DNA of 33,043 bases from an uncultured Muribaculaceae bacterium (GTDB lineage Bacteria; Bacteroidota; Bacteroidia; Bacteroidales; Muribaculaceae), in assembly GCA_910587475.1 (NCBI GenBank), contig CAJUMR010000030.1:1-33043 (forward strand), given 5' to 3'. Positions 8,731 to 15,908 of this stretch are shown here, piece after piece. Positions within the stretch are counted from its first letter, which is position 1. Every line of letters starts with the position of its first letter. Below the pieces are notes generated by a model, which was not told where the DNA came from, ran no database searches, and saw only the letters and a list, made by a program, of their open reading frames with translations. Both the position numbers and the translations under genes were made by a program.

Positions 8731-9660
8731 TCAGACCCACACCGGGAGGGATTGCCAATTCTTGGTAAATCCTATATCTTTGAGCGAAAGGAGGCGGCAA
8801 TCAGATTTGAGCAGTTGCTTAACATTTGCCTTAAACTCATTGCCGGGACTGATGATGTTGAGAATGTAGGCAACACAAGAAAGTACGGCAAAAAGCTTGT
8901 TGTCACGCAAATCTTTTATGGTGTTTCTATCCATAAAAGAATATGTCGGATTATATGGCAACTTTACATGCACCATAAAACGTCGATTCCAAACGCGGCT
9001 ATGATGAGCGCAGCAGTTCCTTAAATTAGAAATGGCATGAAGCCAGTTTTCTAATATGTCCACTTTGGGCAAGCCGAAGGCTTTGGCAATAAACTCCTTG
9101 CGTTTATCAAGTTTTAGTGCTTGATACAAGCGGCTGAGTGTGGCAAAAGAAACGACTTCCAAAGCCATCCAACTTGGCGGCATAGGAGGATTGGCATACT
9201 TGCTTTTGTAGTGTTTGATGAAGTCTTCATTGCTACGGTCAACGTCAGCAGTAATGTGTCCCATCAAATCCTCATATCCGAAGCGATAAAGCGAGCGGTC
9301 GAGATACCAATGGCTATCGTTTGTTGACTCTGCATACACCTGTACAATCTTTGCGCGTACAGCCACTTCAATTTTTTCTATAGCATTGAAAATCAATAAT
9401 CGCAGTCGACGGTCAAAGCAATAGAGGTCGACGATGTCATTGAAGTGAATATCCTTACAAGTAAACTCATGGTCACTATCCTCGGAATTATCTTGGAATG
9501 GATATGTGTATGCGCGAAGTCGGTAGTAACTAATGTTTAAGAGGTAGGCAGAAGCCTCAGTTTCGTTATCAAACAAGAGGCCTCGACGTTTCAAACGAGT
9601 AACTTGTTCCGCAATAGTTAGCGGTCGTTTGTTATAGTCAACCGGTTCGGGATATGCCAT
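8731..9660 (-). CDS. Abi_2 (AbiD/AbiF) family protein
   Basis: The 309-residue protein has the Abi_2 layout: N-terminal LTIAEQVTRLKRRGLLF and NISYYRLRAYTYPF, middle FDRRLRLLIFNAIEKIEVAVR, and C-terminal RNCCAHHSRVWNRR. The last motif contains R214-x4-H219, a HEPN-type RNase active site. Family members act in abortive infection or as toxins, and AbiF-type proteins are reported beside structured RNAs that act as antitoxins; this is established for the family and not shown here. The gene is more AT-rich than its neighbours, reads against them, and lies between a terminator and the metK promoter, all consistent with acquisition. It is full length. A long hairpin lies immediately before the start codon and may be the RNA partner. 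Confidence 0.9.
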   Translation of the reverse strand: MAYPEPVDYNKRPLTIAEQVTRLKRRGLLFDNETEASAYLLNISYYRLRAYTYPFQDNSEDSDHEFTCKDIHFNDIVDLYCFDRRLRLLIFNAIEKIEVAVRAKIVQVYAESTNDSHWYLDRSLYRFGYEDLMGHITADVDRSNEDFIKHYKSKYANPPMPPSWMALEVVSFATLSRLYQALKLDKRKEFIAKAFGLPKVDILENWLHAISNLRNCCAHHSRVWNRRFMVHVKLPYNPTYSFMDRNTIKDLRDNKLFAVLSCVAYILNIISPGNEFKANVKQLLKSDCRLLSLKDIGFTKNWQSLPVWV

Positions 9661-9672
9661 ATAAAACTCGAA

Positions 9673-9714
9673 GACCTCCCCGGGTGCGCTGGTCTACGGG
9701 AAGCGTGGGAGGTC
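9673..9714 (-). ncRNA. Candidate Abi-associated hairpin RNA
   Basis: Read on the minus strand, GACCTCCC (9714-9707) pairs with GGGAGGTC (9680-9673) in a perfect 8-bp stem. Inside it, ACGCT and AGCGC can form a second short stem with one wobble. The element ends 12 bases before the abi start codon (spacer TTCGAGTTTTAT). Its place and shape fit the AbiF-type RNA reported upstream of abi genes. I cannot run a covariance model, and no clean Bacteroidetes promoter was found for it, so it could also be a cis translation-control hairpin. Confidence 0.55.
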
Positions 9715-9750
9715 ATATCGGCTGTAAAGTTATCTATTTTTACTGAGTTA

Positions 9751-9764
9751 ACAAAATGTTTTGT
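9751..9764. repeat. Small palindrome ACAAAA-TG-TTTTGT
   Basis: Six-base perfect arms with a two-base spacer lie between the abi hairpin and the metK promoter. It could be an operator for abi, but an AT-rich palindrome this short may arise by chance. Apart from this, 9715-9927 is AT-rich and I see nothing else in it. Confidence 0.25.
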
Positions 9765-9927
9765 GTGAAAGTTTTGCCAAGTAGATCATTTTTACATTTC
9801 GGGATAAAAGTACAATATATACCTAAAACCCCAGTTTCAGTGATTTTTCTGATTTATACATCCGAAATGTCGGGCGAAAATTAAACCTACAGTAACCATA
9901 GATATTTTCAATGATTCATCTCCAATT

Positions 9928-9959
9928 CTTGGCTCATTCACAGAGTTTTTGTAATTTTG
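9928..9959 (+). promoter_or_regulatory. Promoter of metK
   Basis: CTTG at 9928-9931, a 20-base gap, then TAATTTTG at 9952-9959, the same arrangement as the galE promoter. The predicted start is near 9966, giving a leader of about 209 bases that begins just before the SAM-II element. Confidence 0.75.
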
Positions 9960-9984
9960 CACCGTCAAAACGATAACGACAACG

Positions 9985-10040
9985 TCTCAGTGGACAGATT
10001 TGCCTGCTTGCAACCACTTGAAAAAATGCTAAAAATCGAA
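9985..10040 (+). promoter_or_regulatory. SAM-II riboswitch (SAM_alpha) in the metK leader
   Basis: AGTGG (9989-9993) pairs with CCACT (10014-10018) as P1. The loop contains GATTTGCC and then TTGCAA immediately before the 3' strand. After P1 comes TGAAAAAAT and then GCTAAAAA (10028-10035), which forms the pseudoknot with the loop in this family. The order GATTT / CC / TTGCAA / P1 / TGA / GCTAAAAA matches the SAM-II consensus as I remember it from the metX-type elements. SAM-II senses S-adenosylmethionine, which is the product of the downstream MetK, so feedback control makes sense. The start codon is about 135 bases further on, so direct masking of a ribosome site is not obvious. Confidence 0.85.
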
Positions 10041-10045
10041 ACAAC

Positions 10046-10119
10046 TGCGCCGCTGACATACGCTCCATGAAGTCTGGCGCATGATCAACCCGAGATTTTT
10101 TCAGCACTTATGTTGCGCC
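10046..10119 (+). promoter_or_regulatory. Possible expression platform with alternative hairpins
   Basis: A single GGCGCA (10076-10081) can pair with TGCGCC upstream (10046-10051) or with an identical TGCGCC downstream (10114-10119). The two pairings exclude each other. A run of six Ts (10096-10101) lies between them. This follows directly after the SAM-II core and precedes the metK start. The stems are only 6 bp, so this is a proposal. Confidence 0.4.
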
Positions 10120-10174
10120 TGCAGGCTCCGAAACCATTGCAGCCGTAAATATTAAACACAAAAATCTCAATGAT

Positions 10175-11467
10175 ATGAACTATCTCTTCACATCCGAATC
10201 CGTTTCTGAAGGCCATCCCGACAAAGTGGCCGATCAGATTTCCGACGCTGTTCTCGACGAATTTCTCGCACGCGATCCTCAGTCGAAAGTCGCATGCGAA
10301 ACACTCGTCACCACCGGACAAGTCATCATCGCAGGCGAAGTAAGCAGCGAAGCCTACGTCGATCTTCAAGGTCTCGCACGCGACGTAATTCGCAACATAG
10401 GCTATAATAAGAGCGAACTCAAATTCGACAGCGACTCATGCGGAGTGCTCTCGGCAGTCCATGAACAAAGCCCCGACATCAACCGTGGAGTCGACCGCGG
10501 CAAAGCCCGCGAACAGGGAGCCGGCGACCAAGGCATGATGTTCGGCTACGCCACCAACGAGACTCCCCTCTACATCCCCCTGACCCTGGCCCTCAGCCAT
10601 GCGTTGGTCAAGGAACTCGCCGTAATCCGCCGCGAAGGCAAGGAGATGACCTATCTCCGCCCCGACTCAAAAAGTCAGGTAACCGTAGAGTACGACGAAC
10701 AGGACCGTCCAGTCCGCGTTCACACAGTGGTGATCTCTACCCAGCACGACGAATTCATTGTTCCCGAAGGTAAAATGTCACAGGACGAAGCCGACACCCT
10801 TATGCTCGAAGCGATCCGTTCCGACGTCGAGCGAGTCCTCATCCCCCGCGTGAAAGCTCAACTGCCCGCCGAACTCCAGCAGATTTTCGGCGACGACTTC
10901 ATTCTCCACGTCAACCCGACCGGAAAATTTGTTATCGGAGGCCCCCATGGCGACACCGGTCTGACCGGCCGTAAGATCATCGTCGACACCTACGGTGGAC
11001 ATGGGGCACACGGCGGAGGCGCATTCTCCGGCAAAGACCCGTCAAAAGTCGACCGTTCAGCCGCCTATGCCGCACGCCACATAGCCAAAAACCTTGTCGC
11101 CGCCGGCATCGCCGACCGAGCTTTGGTACAGATCGCCTACGCAATCGGGGTCGCTCAACCCGTAAGCTTGTTTGTCAACACATTCGGCACAGCCAAAGTC
11201 AACGCCTCCGACGCGGAGATCTCGCGCATCGTCGCTTCGATCTTCGACCTCAGACCTAACGCCATCGAACGCAGACTCGGGCTGCGCAAGCCGATCTACC
11301 GCGAGACAGCATCCTACGGACATGTCGGACGCACACCGCGAAAGGTTCGCAAAACATTCGTCCACAGTGGCAAGCCCATCGAGATTGAAGTCGAACTTTT
11401 CACATGGGAGAAACTCGACAAAGTCGATGACATCCGACGCAAGTTCAAAAAGTATCTACCCAAATAA
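10175..11467 (+). CDS. metK: S-adenosylmethionine synthase
   Basis: This 430-residue cytoplasmic enzyme makes S-adenosylmethionine from methionine and ATP. All family signatures are visible: TSESVSEGHPDK near the N-terminus, GAGDQGMMFGYATNET (near residue 117), GPHGDTGLTGRKIIVDTYGG, and GGGAFSGKDPSKVDRSAAYA. The length fits the Bacteroidetes form. The ATG at 10175 places TSESVSEGHPDK at residues 6-17, as expected. It has its own promoter, a long leader with a SAM-II riboswitch, and a downstream hairpin, so it is probably a single-gene unit repressed when SAM is plentiful. Confidence 0.97.
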   Translation: MNYLFTSESVSEGHPDKVADQISDAVLDEFLARDPQSKVACETLVTTGQVIIAGEVSSEAYVDLQGLARDVIRNIGYNKSELKFDSDSCGVLSAVHEQSPDINRGVDRGKAREQGAGDQGMMFGYATNETPLYIPLTLALSHALVKELAVIRREGKEMTYLRPDSKSQVTVEYDEQDRPVRVHTVVISTQHDEFIVPEGKMSQDEADTLMLEAIRSDVERVLIPRVKAQLPAELQQIFGDDFILHVNPTGKFVIGGPHGDTGLTGRKIIVDTYGGHGAHGGGAFSGKDPSKVDRSAAYAARHIAKNLVAAGIADRALVQIAYAIGVAQPVSLFVNTFGTAKVNASDAEISRIVASIFDLRPNAIERRLGLRKPIYRETASYGHVGRTPRKVRKTFVHSGKPIEIEVELFTWEKLDKVDDIRRKFKKYLPK

Positions 11468-11504
11468 GCCTCGACTCAGACATTCTAAGTCACCGACTCT
11501 AACA

Positions 11505-11546
11505 TGCGCCCGCTTGCGATTGACAATCAATCATCAAGCGGGCGCA
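11505..11546 (+). terminator. Terminator-like hairpin after metK
   Basis: TGCGCCCGCTTG (11505-11516) pairs perfectly with CAAGCGGGCGCA (11535-11546) around an 18-base loop. The tail is only moderately T-rich (CTTGTCTCATCTTCT). The rest of the 11468-11777 gap is AT-rich and holds the serpin promoter. Confidence 0.65.
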
Positions 11547-11680
11547 CTTGTCTCATCTTCTAACCATATCTACGAAATAGACATTCTTATATCATAAGCC
11601 CATATACCACTCTCATTTTCTATATTTGGATGTCATTCGCCACTATTATTATCAAATTAACCATTTTTAGTTAATCGTTA

Positions 11681-11711
11681 TTTTTACGGCAGCTGTTTTT
11701 TTTTAAATTTG
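11681..11711 (+). promoter_or_regulatory. Promoter of the serpin gene
   Basis: A perfect TAAATTTG lies at 11704-11711. TTTT at 11681-11684, 19 bases upstream, is a three-of-four match to the upstream box. The predicted start near 11718 lies downstream of an in-frame codon at 11709, so translation must begin later, at 11778. Confidence 0.6.
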
Positions 11712-11777
11712 ACGCATCGGATTTTTCTGCATTTCAAGAGAATAAATCGAACTACCAACTTTAACACATTATATTAT

Positions 11778-13013
11778 ATGAAAAAGCATCTGATCCCGCT
11801 CGCACTGCTCATATCACTGGCAGCTTGCACTGAGCAAAATAGTGACATCGATTTCACTCCCGACTATCCTACAACGTCAGAAATATCGTTGAGCCGATCA
11901 GAAACTTTTGCCGCTGACGCTCTCAACAACTTTGGCTTTGAATATTTTGTAAAGGCATCTGCCAAATTGGCGGATTGTAATTCCAATATTGCAGTATCGC
12001 CGGTAAGTATGTCGATAGCACTCAACATTCTTGCCAACACATCCAACGACATCGTTGCCAAATCAGTGACGGATGCTTTTGACTGCGAAGACCTTTCGAC
12101 GCTGAACTCACTGAACAAAAAGCTGATGCAATTTCTGCCCGACAAAACCAACAAATGTGATCTGGCACTCGCCAATTCGGTTTGGCACTCTCACAACATC
12201 ATTCCGACAGCTGACTACAAAGAACGCATGAGCAGTTGTTTTTTCGCAGAAGTCAACGCTCTCGACTTCTCGTCGGACAAAGCCGTCGACATAATCAACG
12301 CATGGGGCGCAGAAAAGACTCACGGCATGATACAGCAAATGATTGAACCGGATTTAATTTCACCTGTTGTATTTGCCAACGCGCTCTACTTTAAAGGCGA
12401 ATGGGGTGTGAAATTCGACGAGAAAGCTACCGACGACATGATTTTCAGATCTCCGTCGGGAGACGTAAACGTAAAAATGATGCACACCGAAGCTGATCTG
12501 CGCCACGGCAAAGGATCTGATTACGAATTGGTGGTCATCCCCTACTCCGGCAACAACGAAATGGTTATCGTCGTTCCGTCGGAAGGCTCATCGCTAAATG
12601 ATCTGACCGGACGCCTGGACTACAGCACTCTGTCGGCAATGATAGAAAACAGTCCATTAACACAAAGTGTAAGGTTGAGTCTGCCGAGATTCCAATCATC
12701 GATTGAGCGCGAAGATTTCACACCAATCCTCAGCGAACTCGGCATCATTATGACAGACGTCTCATTAGAGTTCATGACAGGCCGCAGCAATAGCAACAGC
12801 AATATGGGCGTTTTTATCCAACAATCGACAAAGGTGATCACATCCGAGGCCGGAACAGAAGCTGCCGCCACTACAGTCGGCTCATTTTGGACAGGCAACA
12901 TCCATGGCGTCATACAACCAACAGAAATGACAGTCGACAGACCATTTTTCTACCTGATACGTAACACCGTGACCGGAACAATCATCATCGCCGGACAATA
13001 CGTTCAACCCTGA
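11778..13013 (+). CDS. Serpin family protease inhibitor (lipoprotein)
   Basis: The 411-residue protein is a serpin with a bacterial lipoprotein signal: start at ATG 11778, hydrophobic core, lipobox LAAC. A longer frame from 11709 would bury this signal and begins upstream of the predicted transcript, so it is rejected. The full serpin fold is covered, including NIAVSPVSMSIALNILAN, VFANALYFKGEW and the C-terminal DRPFFYLIRN. The reactive-loop hinge reads EAGTEAAATT, with the small residues needed for loop insertion, so it should be inhibitory. The scissile region falls roughly in SFWTGNIHG; its P1 residue cannot be fixed by eye. It probably protects the cell surface from host or neighbour proteases. 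Confidence 0.93.
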   Translation: MKKHLIPLALLISLAACTEQNSDIDFTPDYPTTSEISLSRSETFAADALNNFGFEYFVKASAKLADCNSNIAVSPVSMSIALNILANTSNDIVAKSVTDAFDCEDLSTLNSLNKKLMQFLPDKTNKCDLALANSVWHSHNIIPTADYKERMSSCFFAEVNALDFSSDKAVDIINAWGAEKTHGMIQQMIEPDLISPVVFANALYFKGEWGVKFDEKATDDMIFRSPSGDVNVKMMHTEADLRHGKGSDYELVVIPYSGNNEMVIVVPSEGSSLNDLTGRLDYSTLSAMIENSPLTQSVRLSLPRFQSSIEREDFTPILSELGIIMTDVSLEFMTGRSNSNSNMGVFIQQSTKVITSEAGTEAAATTVGSFWTGNIHGVIQPTEMTVDRPFFYLIRNTVTGTIIIAGQYVQP

Positions 13014-13037
13014 CGGAATACACATCAGTCATCTGAC

Positions 13038-13082
13038 CGGCAAGCTCCGCACGTCTGCATCGCAGTGCGGAGCTTGCCGTTT
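13038..13082 (+). terminator. Strong terminator after the serpin gene
   Basis: CGGCAAGCTCCGCAC (13038-13052) pairs perfectly with GTGCGGAGCTTGCCG (13065-13079): a 15-bp stem with a 12-base loop, followed by TTTGATT. Confidence 0.85.
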
Positions 13083-13100
13083 GATTCAGCGGTTTTGATT

Positions 13101-13130
13101 TTTGTGGGTTGACAATTATTATTACCTTTG
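13101..13130 (+). promoter_or_regulatory. Promoter of the iron-sulphur protein gene, close to the start codon
   Basis: TTTG at 13101-13104, an 18-base gap, and a perfect TACCTTTG at 13123-13130. The downstream box ends only 7 bases before the ATG at 13138, so the transcript would begin at or within a few bases of the start codon. Confidence 0.65.
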
Positions 13131-13137
13131 TGATACG

Positions 13138-14565
13138 ATGAACAGATACCGCCCAATCCGTTACGGACGCATAGCAGTCCAGACAATAGCAGCCGTTGCC
13201 ATAGCAGTGGCTGTCGTCGTCGGCACGCCATGCATATTCTCACATATGCAGATAATTCCAGCCGTGGCGGCCTGTTCGGGGCTATGGCTTATCGTGTGGC
13301 TTCTCTCAACTCTCGTTTTCGGACGCATCTACTGTTCGACTGTCTGTCCGGTCGGAGCATTGACCGACCTTATCTCAGCAGTGGCCCGTCGATGGAAAAA
13401 GTCCCATTACTCCTACTGCAGCCCGTCGACCCGCACCCGCATTTCATTTCTGGGGATAGCTGCGATCAGCGCTGTCACCGGTATCTCTACGATCATTGCC
13501 GTTCTTGATCCCTACAGCGCGTTCGCTCGCATTGTCGCCGCATGCGCCCGCCCGGCCGCGATAGGCTTGGCAGGTCTCATAGTAGCCGCCGCTACACTTG
13601 CCGCTATAGTTACACTGGCCTCATGGCGTGGCCGTCTGGTATGCAACACTATCTGTCCAGTCGGCTCGACACTCGGATTTATATCGAGACTGTCGCTCTA
13701 CCATGCAGATATAAACACCGACCTCTGCACCAATTGCGGACGTTGTGCCGACGTCTGCCCGTCGCAATGCATCAACACCACAGACCACGTTGTCGACATG
13801 TCGCGCTGCGTGGTGTGCTTCGACTGCATGGACGCGTGTCCGTCGGCGGCAATCACCTACAGACGCGGGCGTCATCAACTGTCGATACCGATGATGATGC
13901 GCATCGGCAACAGCGCCGGGGTATCGGCGACCAACATGTCATCAGCCGACACTTCGACGGCTAAACCGATCGACCGCCGTTCGTTCATTCTTACCGGAGT
14001 CATCTCCGCTGCCGCTGCGACGGAAGCGTTTGCATCGAAACTTGCTCCGGACTTCGTTGCCGGAGCTGTGAAGCTGTATCCTCTCAACCATGTCACTCCT
14101 CCTGGTACATCATCTCGCGAAGACTACATCAGACGGTGTACATCGTGCGGCGCATGTATCGCTGCATGCCCGACGGGCGTCCTGACTTCTTCGGTCAAGC
14201 AATACGGACTGCGCCATGCTCTCACTCCGGTGATGGATTTTGACAGCTCGTACTGCGACTACAACTGCACCCGATGCACCGAAGTATGCCCGACCAAAGC
14301 GATCGTACCTCTTACCCTTGCCGAAAAGCGCAACACCCCGATCGGAAGCGCCAGAGTCAGTCCGACCAATTGTATGCTCTTCGTCAACGGCACCCCGTGC
14401 AGCCGCTGCGCCGATGTCTGTCCAAAACGCGCCATTTCGTTCATATCCGACAGCCAGGGCCGCACCTCGCCAACCGTTGAGCCCCGGCTTTGCATCGGCT
14501 GCGGACATTGCAGCAACGCCTGTCCTGCAGAACCTTACAGCGCAATTGTCATAGAAGGCATCTAA
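13138..14565 (+). CDS. NapH/NapG-like polytopic 4Fe-4S membrane protein
   Basis: Read from ATG 13138 the protein has 475 residues; a TTG at 13102 lies inside the promoter and is rejected. The N-terminal half is NapH-like: about four membrane helices with two Fer4_5 motifs (CSTVCPVG and CNTICPVG), then two 4Fe-4S motifs, CTNCGRCADVCP (from residue 197) and CVVCFDCMDACP. A segment with DRRSFILTG (Arg280-Arg281) and a hydrophobic Ala-rich stretch follows, like a Tat signal. The C-terminal half carries four more Cys clusters (near residues 335, 371, 421 and 453) in the MauM/NapG style. It looks like a NapH-NapG fusion that carries electrons from the quinol pool across the membrane. No reductase partner is in the window. 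Confidence 0.85.
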   Translation: MNRYRPIRYGRIAVQTIAAVAIAVAVVVGTPCIFSHMQIIPAVAACSGLWLIVWLLSTLVFGRIYCSTVCPVGALTDLISAVARRWKKSHYSYCSPSTRTRISFLGIAAISAVTGISTIIAVLDPYSAFARIVAACARPAAIGLAGLIVAAATLAAIVTLASWRGRLVCNTICPVGSTLGFISRLSLYHADINTDLCTNCGRCADVCPSQCINTTDHVVDMSRCVVCFDCMDACPSAAITYRRGRHQLSIPMMMRIGNSAGVSATNMSSADTSTAKPIDRRSFILTGVISAAAATEAFASKLAPDFVAGAVKLYPLNHVTPPGTSSREDYIRRCTSCGACIAACPTGVLTSSVKQYGLRHALTPVMDFDSSYCDYNCTRCTEVCPTKAIVPLTLAEKRNTPIGSARVSPTNCMLFVNGTPCSRCADVCPKRAISFISDSQGRTSPTVEPRLCIGCGHCSNACPAEPYSAIVIEGI

Positions 14566-14610
14566 AATCCTTGCGCCACCATCAACATCAAGAATAAAAA
14601 CCTAACAAAC

Positions 14611-15405
14611 ATGCAACAATATCTCGACCTTCTAAACCACATCCTTGAGCACGGCACTGACAAAAGCGACCGCACAGGAACAGGCACCCGCTCTGTCTTC
14701 GGTCATCAGATGCGCTTCGACCTCGCCGATGGTTTTCCAATGCTGACAACGAAAAAACTACATCTGAAATCAATCATCCACGAGCTGCTCTGGTTTCTCA
14801 AGGGCGACACTAACGTCCGCTATCTTCAGGACAACGGAGTGAGGATCTGGAACGAATGGGCCGATGCCGACGGAAACCTCGGTCACATCTACGGATACCA
14901 ATGGCGTTCATGGCCCGACTATAACGGAGGCCACATCGATCAGATACAAAGAGCCATCGATGACATCAAACACAATCCTGACTCACGACGCATAATCGTC
15001 AGCGCATGGAACGTTGCCGACCTGCCTAACATGAACCTTCCGCCATGTCACGCATTCTTCCAGTTCTACGTAGCCGACGGCCGTCTCAGCCTTCAGCTCT
15101 ACCAACGCAGCGCCGACTGTTTCCTCGGCGTTCCGTTCAACATCGCGTCCTACGCGCTGCTGCTGCAGATGATGGCACAGGTTTGCGGCCTCGAAGCCGG
15201 TGAATTCATCCACACAACAGGTGACACCCACATCTACACCAACCATTTCGAACAAGCTCGTCTGCAGCTCACCCGCCAACCGCGGCCTCTGCCACGCATG
15301 GTGCTCAACCCCGACGTTAAAGACCTCTTCGCCTTCCAATTTGATGATTTCAAACTCGAAGGCTATGATCCTTATCCTGCAATCAAAGCTCAGGTATCAG
15401 TATGA
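14611..15405 (+). CDS. thyA: Thymidylate synthase
   Basis: This 264-residue protein, the same length as E. coli ThyA, makes dTMP from dUMP using methylene-tetrahydrofolate, which becomes dihydrofolate. The N-terminal GTRSVFGHQMRFDL is conserved. The catalytic Cys146 lies in PPCHAFFQFYV. LYQRSADCFLGVPFNIASYA, GDTHIYTNH and the C-terminal PYPAIKA end are all present. It begins 45 bases after the iron-sulphur gene, and its stop overlaps the folA start as ATGA, so the two are coupled. No separate promoter box was found in the 45-base gap, so read-through from upstream is possible. Confidence 0.97.
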   Translation: MQQYLDLLNHILEHGTDKSDRTGTGTRSVFGHQMRFDLADGFPMLTTKKLHLKSIIHELLWFLKGDTNVRYLQDNGVRIWNEWADADGNLGHIYGYQWRSWPDYNGGHIDQIQRAIDDIKHNPDSRRIIVSAWNVADLPNMNLPPCHAFFQFYVADGRLSLQLYQRSADCFLGVPFNIASYALLLQMMAQVCGLEAGEFIHTTGDTHIYTNHFEQARLQLTRQPRPLPRMVLNPDVKDLFAFQFDDFKLEGYDPYPAIKAQVSV

Positions 15406-15908
15406 TAAAAAATCCGGAAATAGATATAATCGTAGCCGTTGCCCCCGACATGGCCATCGGCCGTGGCGGTGATCTGTTGTTCCATATCAGCGCCGACCTT
15501 AAACGCTTCAAGCAGCTGACCATGGGCCATCCGATAATCATGGGCCGCAAGACATTCGAATCCCTGCCTAAAGGAGCTTTGCCAGGCAGACGCAACATCG
15601 TCGTATCCCGTAACAGATCATACTCGGCGCCGGGTGCAGAGGTGGTCGTTTCGCTCTCCGAGGCCGTATCGATCTGCCAAGATGCCGACAAAGTGTTTGT
15701 AATCGGAGGTGCTCAGATCTATGCCTTGGCACTACCTATGGCCGACACGCTGCAACTGACACGTTTCGACCGCACGGTCGCCGACGCTGACTGCCACTTC
15801 CCGACAATCTCTGACAACGAATGGATCTCCGCCGAAAAAAGCAAATGGGCCACAGATGAAAAATCGGGAGTAAAATATCGCTTCGAAACTCTTTTAAGAA
15901 AAATATGA
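15402..15908 (+). CDS. folA: Dihydrofolate reductase
   Basis: This 168-residue enzyme regenerates tetrahydrofolate from the dihydrofolate made by ThyA, using NADPH. Family marks are VAVAPDMAIGRGGDLLFHI, the PIIMGRKTFESLP cofactor and substrate segment, GRRNIVVSR, and VFVIGGAQIYALAL. It overlaps thyA by ATGA at its start and the next gene by ATGA at its end, so all three are translationally linked. The length and order are normal for a chromosomal DHFR; nothing suggests a resistance variant. Confidence 0.96.
   Translation: MIKNPEIDIIVAVAPDMAIGRGGDLLFHISADLKRFKQLTMGHPIIMGRKTFESLPKGALPGRRNIVVSRNRSYSAPGAEVVVSLSEAVSICQDADKVFVIGGAQIYALALPMADTLQLTRFDRTVADADCHFPTISDNEWISAEKSKWATDEKSGVKYRFETLLRKI

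Noticed and set aside
8623..9024. 133-codon plus-strand frame
   Set aside because: Overlaps the terminator at 8656 and lies antisense to the well-supported abi gene.
11709..11777. N-terminal extension of the serpin
   Set aside because: Begins upstream of the predicted transcription start and would hide the lipoprotein signal at 11778.
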